A stretch of 64,000 nucleotides of DNA from Enterococcus alcedinis (GTDB taxonomy: Bacteria > Bacillota > Bacilli > Lactobacillales > Enterococcaceae). Under the pieces are notes generated by a model, which did no database searches, had not been told where the DNA came from, and saw only the letters and a program-made list of their open reading frames with translations. The DNA lies in the NCBI RefSeq assembly GCF_014635985.1, contig NZ_BMDT01000001.1, positions 1 through 64,000 on the forward strand, given 5' to 3'. Of the stretch, positions 26,615 to 37,147 are shown piece after piece. A program made the position numbers and the translations under genes. Each line of letters begins with the position of its first letter. The first letter of the stretch is position 1.

Positions 26615-27934
26615 ATGAAATTTCAACAGCAATTATCCCATAGTCAACAACAGAACCAAACGCAAAAGCTTGCAATGACGCAACAGTTGCAACAATCGAT
26701 TCAAGTTTTACAGTTTTCAAGTGAAGAATTGCATGCTTTTATCGAAAACGAGGCATTAGAAAATCCATTACTTGGTGTGGAGGAATACGATTATCCGATT
26801 AGCAGTCAAGGACTCAGTCAGTTACGTGGAGATGAAAGTGATTACTTTTCTCAAATACCTGATCAAAGCTTGTCACTGTTTGAATCGTTAATTGAGCAAG
26901 TTCACTTAAATTATCGCGATACTTATTTAAGAACGTTGATTTTATTTTTAGTCGAGTACATTGATTTGAATGGTTTTTTAACAATTACGTTGGAAGAAGC
27001 GGCTGAGCAAACAGGCAGTAGCGCAATTCAAATGTTAGATGCACTGGTTTTATTACAGCAATTAGATCCCGCTGGTGTGGGTGCGCGTAATTTACAAGAA
27101 GCACTAATGTTGCAGACAGAACGCGACGACAGCGCACCGAATTTAGCTTATATTGTACTAGAAGAATTTTTTGATTCTCTAGTGAATCGCAAGTGGGACG
27201 TTATCGCGAAACATTTTGAGATTCGATTACAAGATGTTCAAGAGATTTTTGATTATTTGCAGCATCTAACGCCAACTCCGGGTGCAATTTTTGGTGATAC
27301 GAAAGATCTATATATTGTCCCAGATTTAAGCGTTAAGATTAACGGTGATACGATTGAGCTACTATCAAATAAAAAAAGTGTACCAAAACTTATCTTTCAA
27401 CAAAATTATTTTGAGCAAATGAAAAAAAGTGGCGACAAAGAAGTCGTTGCCTACTTAAAAGAGAAACAACAAAACTTTCAAATATTACAAAAGATGATTA
27501 TGCAACGTGGCGATACAATTTATCGTGTCGGACAATTTATTGTGGAACATCAAAGAGAATTCTTTTTAAATGATGAGCGCCCAATAAAACCGTTAATTTT
27601 AAAAGAAGTCGCAGAAAGTTTGGATGTGCATGAATCAACGGTCAGCCGAGCGGTTAATGGCAAATATTTAGCAACTGATTTTGGTGTGTTTGAGCTAAAA
27701 ACATTCTTTAGTCACAAATTAGTCTCTAAGACAGGGGAAGAAAGTTCGACCGATGATGTCAAACAGCGCCTCAAAAAAATTGTGGATCAAGAGAATAAAC
27801 AAAAGCCGCTTTCAGATCAAAAAATTGTTGATTTGCTGAAAGAAGAAGGTATAGAACTTTCCCGGAGAACCGTCGCTAAGTACCGTGAACAACTAGGGAT
27901 CTTAGGCTCTTCAAAGCGCAAACGTTACGAATAA
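26615..27934 (+). CDS. rpoN: RNA polymerase sigma-54 factor
   Basis: 439 residues, full length. Region I is the Gln/Leu-rich N-terminus (KLAMTQQLQQSIQVLQFSSE) that contacts activators. The core-binding domain follows, then the HTH (LDVHESTVSRAVNGKYLATD) and the RpoN box SRRTVAKYRE near the C-terminus for -24 recognition. Sigma-54 in lactic acid bacteria mainly drives PTS operons with LevR-type activators; no such activator gene is in this window. RBS AAGGGG precedes the ATG. It has its own terminator before cggR. Confidence 0.95.
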   Translation: MKFQQQLSHSQQQNQTQKLAMTQQLQQSIQVLQFSSEELHAFIENEALENPLLGVEEYDYPISSQGLSQLRGDESDYFSQIPDQSLSLFESLIEQVHLNYRDTYLRTLILFLVEYIDLNGFLTITLEEAAEQTGSSAIQMLDALVLLQQLDPAGVGARNLQEALMLQTERDDSAPNLAYIVLEEFFDSLVNRKWDVIAKHFEIRLQDVQEIFDYLQHLTPTPGAIFGDTKDLYIVPDLSVKINGDTIELLSNKKSVPKLIFQQNYFEQMKKSGDKEVVAYLKEKQQNFQILQKMIMQRGDTIYRVGQFIVEHQREFFLNDERPIKPLILKEVAESLDVHESTVSRAVNGKYLATDFGVFELKTFFSHKLVSKTGEESSTDDVKQRLKKIVDQENKQKPLSDQKIVDLLKEEGIELSRRTVAKYREQLGILGSSKRKRYE

Positions 27935-27980
27935 AAGAATGAATGAGCCAGAGATTCCTCTTGGTTCATTCATTCTTTTC
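27934..27980 (+). terminator. Terminator of rpoN
   Basis: AAGAATGAATGAGCC and GGTTCATTCATTCTT pair nearly perfectly, followed by TTCGCTTTTA. Confidence 0.8.
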
Positions 27981-27991
27981 GCTTTTATTAG

Positions 27992-28020
27992 TTGCGTAAA
28001 AAAAGACATTATGCTAGAAT
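27992..28020 (+). promoter_or_regulatory. Promoter of the cggR-gapA operon
   Basis: TTGCGT (27992-27997) and TAGAAT (28015-28020) at 17-base spacing. The CggR-type operator lies about 50 bases downstream, as in B. subtilis. Confidence 0.7.
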
Positions 28021-28073
28021 TAGTCTTGTGAGGGATAACAAAAAACTTCGGAAATCTTTTTTTTGCTCTATCT

Positions 28074-28108
28074 GGGTCATGTTAAGTCTATATGGGACAT
28101 AAACAGTC
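28074..28108 (+). promoter_or_regulatory. CggR operator, two direct repeats
   Basis: GGGTC-N6-AGTC (28074-28088) and GGGAC-N6-AGTC (28094-28108) are spaced by exactly 20 bases. The known B. subtilis operator is a pair of CGGGAC-N6-TGTC elements with a four-base gap, the same 20-base period. It lies between the promoter and the cggR start. Confidence 0.8.
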
Positions 28109-28122
28109 CAAGGAGGGTTCGT

Positions 28123-29160
28123 ATGTTGGATGATCTAAAAATAATTGAATCAATTGCACCAGATTTTTTTCAAACGATTCAAGAACGTTATCGGATTTTA
28201 CAAAATATTTATTGGATGCAGCCAGTAGGGCGTCGCGTCTTAGCCGATACATTAGATACTACCGAACGCGTCCTTAGAACAGAAACGGATTTATTGAAGA
28301 AATTAGAACTCATTGACACATCTAAAAGTGGAATGCAATTGACAACTAAAGGCGAACGTGTTTATCATCAATTAGGACACTTAACCGATCAGTTGTTTGG
28401 AATGGATCGTCTAGAACGAGCCTTAGCCAATCACTTCGGTATTAGCCGTTGTTTAATTACACCAGGAAATAGTGATCAACAAGAAAAAGTCATTGATGAA
28501 TTAGGTTATCTATTATGGGATAGTTTAAATCAAAAACTGCCAAATGGCCGGAATATTATTGCGGTGATGGGTGGGACAACAATGGCCAAAGTTGCTGAGA
28601 AAGTTTCCAATCTTGAAACAAGTCACCGACACAATTTATTTGTACCTGCTAGAGGTGGGATTGGTGAGTCTGTTAAAGTGCAAGCCAATTCAGTTAGTGC
28701 GATGATGGCGATGCAATCAAGAGGTGATTATCGTTCGCTTTATGTACCCGAACAACTAAGTTCGGCAACGTATGATTCACTCTTACAAGAACCTTCTATT
28801 TTAGAAGTGTTGAACTTAATTAGTGAAGCAAACTGTGTCATTCATGGAATTGGTCGAGCGATTCATATGGCAGCACGTCGAAAAATGACAGAAGAACAGA
28901 TGGTCATGCTTAAGCAAAAAAATGCAGTAGCAGAATCGTTTGGTTACTTTTTCAACGAAGATGGCGAAGTGGTTTATCGAATTCCACGCATTGGTTTACA
29001 ACTGAAGGATCTTTTAAATATCCCGTATGTTTTTGCAATTGCTGGTGGAAAAAGTAAAGTCAAAGCGATCAATGCTTATATGAAGAATGCACCAAAACAA
29101 ACGTGGCTCATCACTGATGAAGCCGCAGCAAATGCGATTTTAAAAGGGGTCACCCTTTAA
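28123..29160 (+). CDS. cggR: Central glycolytic genes regulator CggR
   Basis: 345 residues, SorC/DeoR family. An N-terminal winged helix (RVLADTLDTTERVLRTETDL) is followed by a sugar-phosphate-binding domain resembling a phosphosugar isomerase fold (AVMGGTTMAKVAEKV, FVPARGGIGESVKVQANSV). CggR represses the gapA operon and is released by fructose-1,6-bisphosphate in B. subtilis. The ATG at 28123 is chosen because AGGAGGG lies just upstream; upstream in-frame codons run through the operator. It starts the operon and is followed 40 bases later by gapA. Confidence 0.92.
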   Translation: MLDDLKIIESIAPDFFQTIQERYRILQNIYWMQPVGRRVLADTLDTTERVLRTETDLLKKLELIDTSKSGMQLTTKGERVYHQLGHLTDQLFGMDRLERALANHFGISRCLITPGNSDQQEKVIDELGYLLWDSLNQKLPNGRNIIAVMGGTTMAKVAEKVSNLETSHRHNLFVPARGGIGESVKVQANSVSAMMAMQSRGDYRSLYVPEQLSSATYDSLLQEPSILEVLNLISEANCVIHGIGRAIHMAARRKMTEEQMVMLKQKNAVAESFGYFFNEDGEVVYRIPRIGLQLKDLLNIPYVFAIAGGKSKVKAINAYMKNAPKQTWLITDEAAANAILKGVTL

Positions 29161-29200
29161 AAATAAAATTTTTATGATTTTCATAAGGAGGAAATCTTAA

Positions 29201-30202
29201 ATGACAATTAAAGTAGGTATTAATGGATTTGGACGTATCGGACGCTTAGCTTTCCGTCGTATCCAAAATGTAGCAGGTATTGAGGTAGTTGCAATTAACG
29301 ACTTAACCGATGCAAAAATGTTGGCTCATTTATTAAAATATGATACAACACAAGGCCGTTTCGACGGAACTGTTGAAGTTCACGAAGGATCTTTCAACGT
29401 AAACGGAAAAGAAGTAAAAGTTTTAGCTAACCGCAACCCTGAAGAATTACCATGGGGCGAATTAGGCGTAGACATCGTTTTAGAGTGTACTGGATTCTTT
29501 ACTTCTAAAACAGCAGCTGAAAAACACTTAGCAGCAGGTGCTAAACGCGTTGTTATCTCTGCTCCAGGTGGAGACGACGTTCCAACAATCGTTTATAACG
29601 TTAACCATGACATCTTAACTGGTAAAGAAACAGTTATTTCAGGTGCTTCATGTACAACAAACTGTTTAGCTCCAATGGCTAAAGTATTAAACGACCAATT
29701 TGGTATCGTTGAAGGTTTAATGACAACAATCCATGCATACACTGGTGACCAAATGACTTTAGATGGACCACACCCTAAAGGTGATTTCCGTCGCGCTCGT
29801 GCAGCAGCAGAAAACATTATCCCTAACTCAACAGGAGCAGCTAAAGCAATTGGTTTAGTAATTCCTGAGTTAAACGGTAAATTAGACGGAGCAGCTCAAC
29901 GTGTTCCTGTTGCAACTGGTTCATTAACTGAATTAGTAACAGTTTTAGATAAAGCAGTTACTGCAGACGAAGTGAACGCAGCAATGAAAGCAGCAGCTGA
30001 CGAATCTTACGGCTACAACACAGACGAAATTGTTTCTTCTGATATTATCGGAATCACTTACGGTTCACTATTTGACGCAACTCAAACACGTGTATTAACT
30101 GTAGGCGACAAACAATTAGTTAAAACAGTAGCTTGGTACGATAACGAAATGTCTTATACAGCACAATTAGTTCGTACTTTAGAATACTTCGCTAACTTAT
30201 AA
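29201..30202 (+). CDS. gapA: Glyceraldehyde-3-phosphate dehydrogenase
   Basis: 333 residues. Catalyses NAD-dependent oxidation and phosphorylation of glyceraldehyde-3-phosphate in glycolysis. NAD-binding [11 protein letters not shown] at the N-terminus, catalytic cysteine in [12 protein letters not shown], His in IHAYTGDQ, and [13 protein letters not shown] at the C-terminus. RBS AAGGAGGAAAT is strong. Codon choice is strongly biased to a few codons, as expected for a very highly expressed gene. A perfect terminator hairpin follows the stop, before pgk. Confidence 0.97.
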   Translation: MTIKVGINGFGRIGRLAFRRIQNVAGIEVVAINDLTDAKMLAHLLKYDTTQGRFDGTVEVHEGSFNVNGKEVKVLANRNPEELPWGELGVDIVLECTGFFTSKTAAEKHLAAGAKRVVISAPGGDDVPTIVYNVNHDILTGKETVISGASCTTNCLAPMAKVLNDQFGIVEGLMTTIHAYTGDQMTLDGPHPKGDFRRARAAAENIIPNSTGAAKAIGLVIPELNGKLDGAAQRVPVATGSLTELVTVLDKAVTADEVNAAMKAAADESYGYNTDEIVSSDIIGITYGSLFDATQTRVLTVGDKQLVKTVAWYDNEMSYTAQLVRTLEYFANL

Positions 30203-30232
30203 GATTCTAAATCGAGTCGAATAAATAATATT

Positions 30233-30266
30233 AAGCGGGGAAGCGACGCGCTTCCTCGCTTTTTTA
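30233..30266 (+). terminator. Strong terminator between gapA and pgk
   Basis: AAGCGGGGAAGC pairs with GCTTCCTCGCTT (12 bp, one G-U) around a five-base loop, then TTTTAA. It ends 33 bases before the pgk start, leaving no space for a full promoter. Confidence 0.88.
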
Positions 30267-30298
30267 ATGAAATTTATCTACCTAGGAGGCAATCACCC

Positions 30299-31489
30299 AT
30301 GGCAAAGAAAACAGTCAAAGATCTTGATTTAAAAGACAAAAAAGTCTTAGTACGTGTTGATTTTAACGTTCCATTGAAAGATGGCGTTATTACGGATGAT
30401 ACTCGTATCAAAGCTGCTTTACCAACAATCAATTATGTTTTAGAAAATGGCGGAAAAGCGATTTTATTCTCGCATTTAGGTCGTGTTAAAACAGAAGAAG
30501 ATAAAGCAGGTAAATCTTTAGCACCAGTTGCAAAACGTTTAGGTGAATTATTAGGAAAAGAAGTAACTTTTGTTCCTGAAACTCGTGGAGAAGAACTAGA
30601 AGCAGCCATTGCCAACTTAAAAGATGGTGAAGTGGTTGTTGTTGAAAATACACGTTTTGAAGACGTTGATGGCAATAAAGAAAGCAAAAATGACCCTGAA
30701 TTAGGGAAATATTGGGCATCTTTAGGTGACGTATTTGTAAACGACGCGTTTGGTACAGCTCACCGTGCACATGCTTCAAACGTAGGGATTGCTTCAACGG
30801 GAATTCCAACAGTTGCGGGCTTCCTAATGGAAAAAGAAATCAAATTTATTGGAGATGCAATTGCTGAACCAAAACGTCCAATGGTGGCGATTTTAGGCGG
30901 AGCGAAAGTATCCGATAAAATTGGTGTTATCAAAAACCTTATCCCGGTTGCAGATAAAATTCTTATCGGTGGTGGAATGACTTATACATTCTATACAGCA
31001 AAAGGAATGACAGTCGGCGATTCATTAGTTGAATTAGATAAAGTTGAATTAGCTAAAGAGTTATTAGCAGAAGCAGGCGATAAAATTGTTTTAGCGGTAG
31101 ATATCGTTACAACACCTGAATTCTCAAATGATGTTCCAACAACTGTGATGTCAGGTAATATTCCTGATGGTATCATGGGATTAGATATTGGTCCTAAAAC
31201 AGTGGAACTATTTAGCGGTATTTTAGCAGATGCAAAAACAGTTATTTGGAACGGTCCAATGGGTGTCTTTGAATTATCTAACTTTGCAAACGGAACGATT
31301 GGTGTCTGTGAAGCAATTGCGAACTTAACGGATGCAACAACAATCATCGGTGGTGGTGATTCAGCAGCTGCAGCTGAACAATTAGGTTTTGCGGATAAGT
31401 TTTCACACATTTCAACAGGCGGTGGCGCAAGCTTAGAATTATTAGAAGGTAAAACATTACCGGGCTTAGCGGCAATTAACGATAAATAA
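30299..31489 (+). CDS. pgk: Phosphoglycerate kinase
   Basis: 396 residues. Transfers phosphate from 1,3-bisphosphoglycerate to ADP, an ATP-yielding step of glycolysis. Signature [16 protein letters not shown] near residue 14, nucleotide-binding [15 protein letters not shown] and [15 protein letters not shown] in the C-terminal lobe. RBS TAGGAGG precedes the ATG. It is downstream of a terminator that follows gapA, so its transcription likely depends on read-through from the gapA promoter. tpiA follows 16 bases later. Confidence 0.97.
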   Translation: MAKKTVKDLDLKDKKVLVRVDFNVPLKDGVITDDTRIKAALPTINYVLENGGKAILFSHLGRVKTEEDKAGKSLAPVAKRLGELLGKEVTFVPETRGEELEAAIANLKDGEVVVVENTRFEDVDGNKESKNDPELGKYWASLGDVFVNDAFGTAHRAHASNVGIASTGIPTVAGFLMEKEIKFIGDAIAEPKRPMVAILGGAKVSDKIGVIKNLIPVADKILIGGGMTYTFYTAKGMTVGDSLVELDKVELAKELLAEAGDKIVLAVDIVTTPEFSNDVPTTVMSGNIPDGIMGLDIGPKTVELFSGILADAKTVIWNGPMGVFELSNFANGTIGVCEAIANLTDATTIIGGGDSAAAAEQLGFADKFSHISTGGGASLELLEGKTLPGLAAINDK

Positions 31490-31505
31490 AAGGAGTGTCT
31501 ATTCG

Positions 31506-32261
31506 ATGCGTAAACCAATTATTGCAGGAAACTGGAAAATGAATAAAACGTTAGCAGAGGCAGTTGACTTTGCTAAAGCAGTTAAAGGTGCGGTTCCATC
31601 AAATGATGTTGTTGATTCAGTAATTGGATCGCCAGCATTATTCTTGGCTGCATTAGCAGAAGAAGTAAAAGGTACTGATGTGAAACTTTCAGCACAAAAT
31701 TCTTACTGGGAAAATACTGGTGCTTTTACTGGTGAAAATTCACCAGCAGCGATTGCTGATTTAGGTGTTCAATATGTTATTATCGGTCATTCTGAACGTC
31801 GTGAGTACTTCCACGAAACAGATGCAGATATTAACAAAAAAGCTAAAGCAATTTTTGCAAACGGCATGACACCAATTCTTTGTTGTGGTGAGTCATTAGA
31901 AACTTACGAAGCAGGCAAAACTGCAGAGTGGATCGAAGGACAAATTACAGCTGGTTTAGAAGGTCTATCTGACGCACAAGTTTCAAACTTAGTGATTGCA
32001 TATGAGCCAATTTGGGCAATCGGTACAGGTAAATCAGCAGATGCTAATATTGCGGATGAAATTTGTGGTGTTGTTCGTCAAACAGTTGAAAAACTTTACG
32101 GCGAAACAGTTGCACAAGCAGTTCGTATCCAATACGGTGGTTCTGTAAAACCAGAGAACATTGCTGAGTATATGGCAAAAGAAAACGTTGACGGTGCTTT
32201 AGTCGGTGGTGCAGCTTTAGAGCCTGCTTCATTCTTAGCATTATTAGACGCTGTTAAATAA
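31506..32261 (+). CDS. tpiA: Triosephosphate isomerase
   Basis: 251 residues, TIM barrel. Interconverts dihydroxyacetone phosphate and glyceraldehyde-3-phosphate. N-terminal [10 protein letters not shown] (active-site Lys), His in [12 protein letters not shown], catalytic Glu in [13 protein letters not shown], and phosphate-binding [24 protein letters not shown] precedes the ATG, 16 bases after pgk. No phosphoglycerate mutase gene follows; the next gene is eno with its own promoter. Confidence 0.97.
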   Translation: MRKPIIAGNWKMNKTLAEAVDFAKAVKGAVPSNDVVDSVIGSPALFLAALAEEVKGTDVKLSAQNSYWENTGAFTGENSPAAIADLGVQYVIIGHSERREYFHETDADINKKAKAIFANGMTPILCCGESLETYEAGKTAEWIEGQITAGLEGLSDAQVSNLVIAYEPIWAIGTGKSADANIADEICGVVRQTVEKLYGETVAQAVRIQYGGSVKPENIAEYMAKENVDGALVGGAALEPASFLALLDAVK

Positions 32262-32275
32262 AATTCAATTATTAT

Positions 32276-32304
32276 TTGCAGAAAACGTTAAAATTCATTA
32301 CAAT
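32276..32304 (+). promoter_or_regulatory. Promoter of eno
   Basis: TTGCAG (32276-32281) and TACAAT (32299-32304) at 17-base spacing. The spacer contains GAAAACGTTA, loosely like a cre site. A short imperfect hairpin (GGTTGGCTAGCTGACC) lies in the leader at 32320-32335. Confidence 0.7.
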
Positions 32305-32339
32305 AATAAGTAATCAAGAGGTTGGCTAGCTGACCTTAA

Positions 32340-33671
<1,332 letters not shown>

Positions 33672-33681
33672 TTTAAATTAG

Positions 33682-33726
33682 AACTTTCTATCTCGTTGTT
33701 TATGCAATGGGATAGAAAGTTTTTTT
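33682..33726 (+). terminator. Terminator of eno
   Basis: ACTTTCTATC and GATAGAAAGT pair perfectly around an 18-base partly complementary loop, followed by TTTTTT. Confidence 0.88.
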
Positions 33727-33817
33727 GTTGTAAACAATTGAAACGTTCACTTTCAACTGTTTTTTTAATATTAATTACCAATTCGATATGCTATCATAAA
33801 AAATAAAGGAGTTTCTT

Positions 33818-34528
33818 ATGAAAATAATCGGATTAATTGGTGGCATGAGTTGGGAAAGCACGGTGACTTATTATGAACAGATTAATCAGCTAGTAAATCA
33901 ACAATTAGGTGGCTTACATTCGGCAAAAATACTTTTGGCAAGTGTAGATTTTAATGAAATTGAGGCCTATCAAAGAACTGGTGAATGGGAGAAAAGTGGC
34001 AACATTCTAGCCGATGAAGCGATAAAACTTGAAAAAGGTGGGGCTGACTTTATTTTGATTTGCACGAATACCATGCATAAAGTATTTGATCAAATTCAAA
34101 AGAAGGTTTCGATTCCTATCCTACATATTGCAGATGCAACGATTGCAGCATTAAAAGAACACCAAATGAAACGCGTAGGCTTGTTAGGAACCAAATATAC
34201 AATGCAGCAAGATTTTTATAAGGAAAGAATAATGAATGCAGAAATAGCTATTTTAATTCCGAAAGGTGACGAAATCGATAGAGTGAATGATATAATTTTT
34301 GAGGAGCTTGTACGTGGTGTTGTGAGGCAAGAGTCTAAAAAAGAATATCTGAAAGTTATTGATAGTATGATTGCAAGAGGTGCGCAAGGGATTATTTTGG
34401 GGTGTACGGAGATTGGATTATTGGTTTCGCAAGAAGATGTTACTGTTCCGATTTTTGATACGACCTTAATTCATTCGGAGCAAGCAGTGAGAGAATCGTT
34501 AGCTGAAATACAAAGAAAGGGATCCTGA
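33818..34528 (+). CDS. Aspartate/glutamate racemase family protein
   Basis: 236 residues of the Asp/Glu/hydantoin racemase superfamily. Both catalytic cysteines are seen: ICTNTMHKV near residue 83 and ILGCTEIGLLV near 194. The opening GLIGGMSWESTVTYYE is characteristic of the aspartate racemase/YgeA group. MurI glutamate racemase is less likely because the N-terminal pattern differs. It would supply or recycle a D-amino acid in the cytosol. RBS AAGGAG precedes the ATG; it appears monocistronic. Confidence 0.85.
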   Translation: MKIIGLIGGMSWESTVTYYEQINQLVNQQLGGLHSAKILLASVDFNEIEAYQRTGEWEKSGNILADEAIKLEKGGADFILICTNTMHKVFDQIQKKVSIPILHIADATIAALKEHQMKRVGLLGTKYTMQQDFYKERIMNAEIAILIPKGDEIDRVNDIIFEELVRGVVRQESKKEYLKVIDSMIARGAQGIILGCTEIGLLVSQEDVTVPIFDTTLIHSEQAVRESLAEIQRKGS

Positions 34529-34698
34529 CATAAGTCGTGATCCCTTGTTGGCATACGAAAGTTTGGACGATAAATGGTGACAAAGGTCTGCTCTTTAGAA
34601 AATTTTCGTTAAATTTGAGCAATTGAAAGTCTAAATTGTTCGAATGTACCTCCAGTTTTTCAGAGAAAAGCGATTTTTGTCACACCGCCTAGTCTATT

Positions 34699-35289
34699 TT
34701 ATAAATAATGAGTGGGTGAAACTCTATCTGTTTCAGTAATCTCTCGTAGTACACGACACGGATGACCGACAGCGATGACATTAGCTGGAATATCTTTATT
34801 AACCAGGCTTTTCGCACCAATAATACTTCCTTTACCAATTGTCACACCAGGTGCAATCGTTACGTCGCCACCAATCCAAACGTCATCTTCAATGACAATC
34901 GGTAAAGCGACTTCTAATCCGGTTCGACGTTCAATCGGATCAAAGGCGTGGTTAGCAGTATACATACCACAATTAGGACCGATGAAGCAATATTTACCAA
35001 TCGTAATTTTCCCACCATCCATTAAATAAGCATTCCGATTAATAAACGAACCTTCACCAATCGTTGAATACAAACCATAATCTGCCCAAATTGGATTCAT
35101 GATGATTGTATTTTTGGCTTTATTTGGGAATAATTTTGCGAGCAAAGATTCACGCTCGTCGCTATTCATTGGTAGTAAGTTGATTTTGTGGCACAAGTCC
35201 ATCGCTGTTTCGCGTTCAGCAATTAATTCAGTATCACCGTTTGGATCGTACCATTCACCAGCAAAGCTCTTTTCTTTTTCAGTTTTCAT
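34699..35289 (-). CDS. Maltose/galactoside O-acetyltransferase family
   Basis: 196 residues. The N-terminal Mac domain (residues about 10-60) and a left-handed beta-helix of hexapeptide repeats (TIGEGSFINRN, ITIGKYCFIGPN, IEDDVWIGGDVTIAPGVTIG) place it with maltose, galactoside and nodulation acetyltransferases. The catalytic His is in TANHAFD. It would use acetyl-CoA to acetylate a sugar; the acceptor is unknown. It is read leftward alone. The region 34529-34698 downstream holds a weak GGGATC/GATCCC hairpin and nothing else I recognise. Confidence 0.87.
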   Translation of the reverse strand: MKTEKEKSFAGEWYDPNGDTELIAERETAMDLCHKINLLPMNSDERESLLAKLFPNKAKNTIIMNPIWADYGLYSTIGEGSFINRNAYLMDGGKITIGKYCFIGPNCGMYTANHAFDPIERRTGLEVALPIVIEDDVWIGGDVTIAPGVTIGKGSIIGAKSLVNKDIPANVIAVGHPCRVLREITETDRVSPTHYL

Positions 35290-35368
35290 AAGAAATCCTC
35301 TCCATTCTTCTTATGACTTAGACTAGCGAAACGAGAAGATGATGTCAAGGTTTCATCGCTACTTTCTG

Positions 35369-35377
35369 TGATATAAT
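35369..35377 (+). promoter_or_regulatory. Extended -10 promoter for GNAT gene
   Basis: TGaTATAAT, 25 bases before the start codon of the acetyltransferase gene. No convincing -35. Confidence 0.5.
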
Positions 35378-35401
35378 TATCGTAGTCAAAGGAGTGAGAA
35401 G

Positions 35402-35905
35402 ATGTTTCGAAAAGCGGTTGAAGAAGATGTTCTAGCGTTGGAGCAATTACTGACAGAAGCTTGGCGTGTGACGTATGAAATGCTCTACTCTTCAGATTAT
35501 ATTGAACGAGTGATTATGGAATATTATAATCCAATACGGTTAATGAACGAAGTCACACAGACTTCAAGAGAATGGTCGGGCTATTACGTTTATGAGATGG
35601 AAGGTAAAATTGTCGGTTGTATTGGTGGTGGCATCGATACAGAAGATAATGGAAGTATTTACGTTCTATATCTTGATCCCATTGAAAAAGGTAAAGGTTA
35701 TGGTAGTGCGTTACTTGAAAACTTTACAATGTTACAAAAACAAACACAAAAAATAACGACACAAACCGTTAGTGTTGCTGAAAATAACCAAATGGGGTTG
35801 CCTTTCTACGACAAAATGGGATTTATTAAAAAAGCGAAGCAAAAAACACATAATGCTCTTGAGAATGAAGATTATCAAACATTGCTCTTAACGAGAGAAG
35901 TCTAG
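35402..35905 (+). CDS. GNAT family N-acetyltransferase
   Basis: 167 residues. The fold is recognised from YVLYLDPIEKGKGYGSALLE, where the GKGYGS segment is the acetyl-CoA-binding loop, and from the C-terminal NNQMGLPFYDKMGFIKK. The substrate is not predictable; GNAT proteins acetylate amines on antibiotics, amino acids, peptides or proteins. RBS AGGAGTGAG precedes the ATG. It lies alone between the leftward sugar acetyltransferase gene and secG. Confidence 0.82.
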   Translation: MFRKAVEEDVLALEQLLTEAWRVTYEMLYSSDYIERVIMEYYNPIRLMNEVTQTSREWSGYYVYEMEGKIVGCIGGGIDTEDNGSIYVLYLDPIEKGKGYGSALLENFTMLQKQTQKITTQTVSVAENNQMGLPFYDKMGFIKKAKQKTHNALENEDYQTLLLTREV

Positions 35906-36001
35906 TTTTTCGATTGAAAGCGTGATTTCTTCTAGTAAAAGAAAAAAACTTATGATAAAGTATTACTGATGGATACTATGGTAAAAAGGAGGTTTTTTTA
36001 C

Positions 36002-36241
36002 ATGTATAATTTTATTTTAGGAGCAGTCCTATTCATTTCAGCCATTTTGATTGTGACAATTATGTTGCAACCAAGTAAACAAAATAGTGCAGCGAGTGCT
36101 TTTGGCGGGGGTGCAGACCAACTTTTTGGTAAACAAAAAGCTCGTGGATTTGAAGCGGTGATGCAAAGAACAACAGCTGTTTTAGGATTTGTATGGATGG
36201 TTTTACTTTTTGTGCTAGTACTTTTATCATCGACAAACTAA
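36002..36241 (+). CDS. secG: Preprotein translocase subunit SecG
   Basis: 79 residues, two transmembrane helices (about 4-20 and 56-75) linked by a Gly-rich loop with AFGGGADQLFG, the SecG hallmark. Part of the SecYEG channel in the membrane, where it aids SecA-driven export. The ATG at 36002 is used because AAAGGAGG lies at a proper distance and the protein starts MYNFILGAVL; an upstream in-frame ATG would add 11 unlikely residues. secG-est-rnr-smpB is a conserved Firmicute cluster. Confidence 0.92.
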   Translation: MYNFILGAVLFISAILIVTIMLQPSKQNSAASAFGGGADQLFGKQKARGFEAVMQRTTAVLGFVWMVLLFVLVLLSSTN

Positions 36242-36245
36242 AAAT

Positions 36246-36332
36246 AAAGAACTTAGAATTTGGTAGGTTAGGAGTAGTGGCGGAATTTTCCGGTATTTTT
36301 AATCCAAAGGCCTGATTCTGGGTTCTTTTTTT
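36246..36332 (+). terminator. Large terminator-like structure after secG
   Basis: AGAAC-tt-AGAAT at the left pairs with ATTCT-gg-GTTCT at the right, followed by T7, with about 60 bases of loop between. The long loop suggests a branched structure. Confidence 0.5.
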
Positions 36333-36403
36333 GTCGACGAGCCCAGCTCTAAAGGGTATTTCAACTTCTTGTGTGTTAAAATGATAATTGAGGTGAAGAA
36401 TAA

Positions 36404-37147
36404 ATGAAACAATTACCAGCAAGTCTTTTTTTTGAAAAAGGCCCGCGTGCAGTGTTGCTGTTGCACGCTTATACAGGAAGTTTTAATGATGTCAGAATGT
36501 TGGCTCGTTTTTTAGAAAAAAATCAATATACTGTTTATGCCCCTTTATTCTCGGGGCATGGGACCAAAAATCCGGAAGATATTTTAGAACAAACGCCGGA
36601 GCAATGGTGGCAAGATGCTCAAGCGGCACTTGCGTTTTTAAAAGAAAAAGGGTACAAAGAAATTGCCGTTTTTGGTTTATCAATGGGTGGCATTTATGCT
36701 ACGCGCCTGTTAACCTTAGCTGATTCGGCGATTATTGGGGGCGGGGCGTTTTGTTCACCACTTGTTAAACGAGAAAACACCGTTCATCAAAATTTTATGC
36801 TTTACGCAAAACAGGTGTTACAAGAAGCGTGGGATTCAGCAAGGGAACAAAAGATTGCGCGTGATTCTGTAACACAATTAACAGAAATCGAAGAATTTTC
36901 AGCAGTCGTTTACGAACAATTGCCGGAAATTGCGCAACCTGTTTTCCTTGCGCAAGCAGGAAAAGATGCGTTAATCAATCCGCAAGTCGTATTTGATGCG
37001 GCAAAGCAGTTACAACAAACACGTCTGACTTTACAGTGGTACCCCGAAAGTGGGCATGTGATTACGGTCGGCGTGAATCGGAAAGAATTGGAAAAAGATG
37101 TGCTTCATTTTATTGAAGGATTGTCTTGGAATGAGGAAAATAAATGA
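36404..37147 (+). CDS. est: Carboxylesterase, alpha/beta hydrolase
   Basis: 247 residues, related to the Est30-type carboxylesterase found between secG and rnr in Firmicutes. Catalytic triad visible: nucleophile in FGLSMGG near residue 93, Asp in AGKDALINPQ near 192 and His in ESGHVITV near 221. The oxyanion segment is LLLHAYTGS. No signal peptide; cytosolic. The stop overlaps the rnr start by four bases (ATGA), so the two genes are translationally coupled. Physiological substrate is not known. Confidence 0.88.
   Translation: MKQLPASLFFEKGPRAVLLLHAYTGSFNDVRMLARFLEKNQYTVYAPLFSGHGTKNPEDILEQTPEQWWQDAQAALAFLKEKGYKEIAVFGLSMGGIYATRLLTLADSAIIGGGAFCSPLVKRENTVHQNFMLYAKQVLQEAWDSAREQKIARDSVTQLTEIEEFSAVVYEQLPEIAQPVFLAQAGKDALINPQVVFDAAKQLQQTRLTLQWYPESGHVITVGVNRKELEKDVLHFIEGLSWNEENK

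Noticed and set aside
30486..30809. Open frame antisense to pgk
   Set aside because: Long antisense frames in gapA, pgk and eno arise from strong codon bias; no start signals or motifs.
34515..34547. Terminator after the racemase gene (AGGGATC/GATCCCT)
   Set aside because: The stem is real but begins before the stop codon and lacks a T run, so it was not listed as a terminator.
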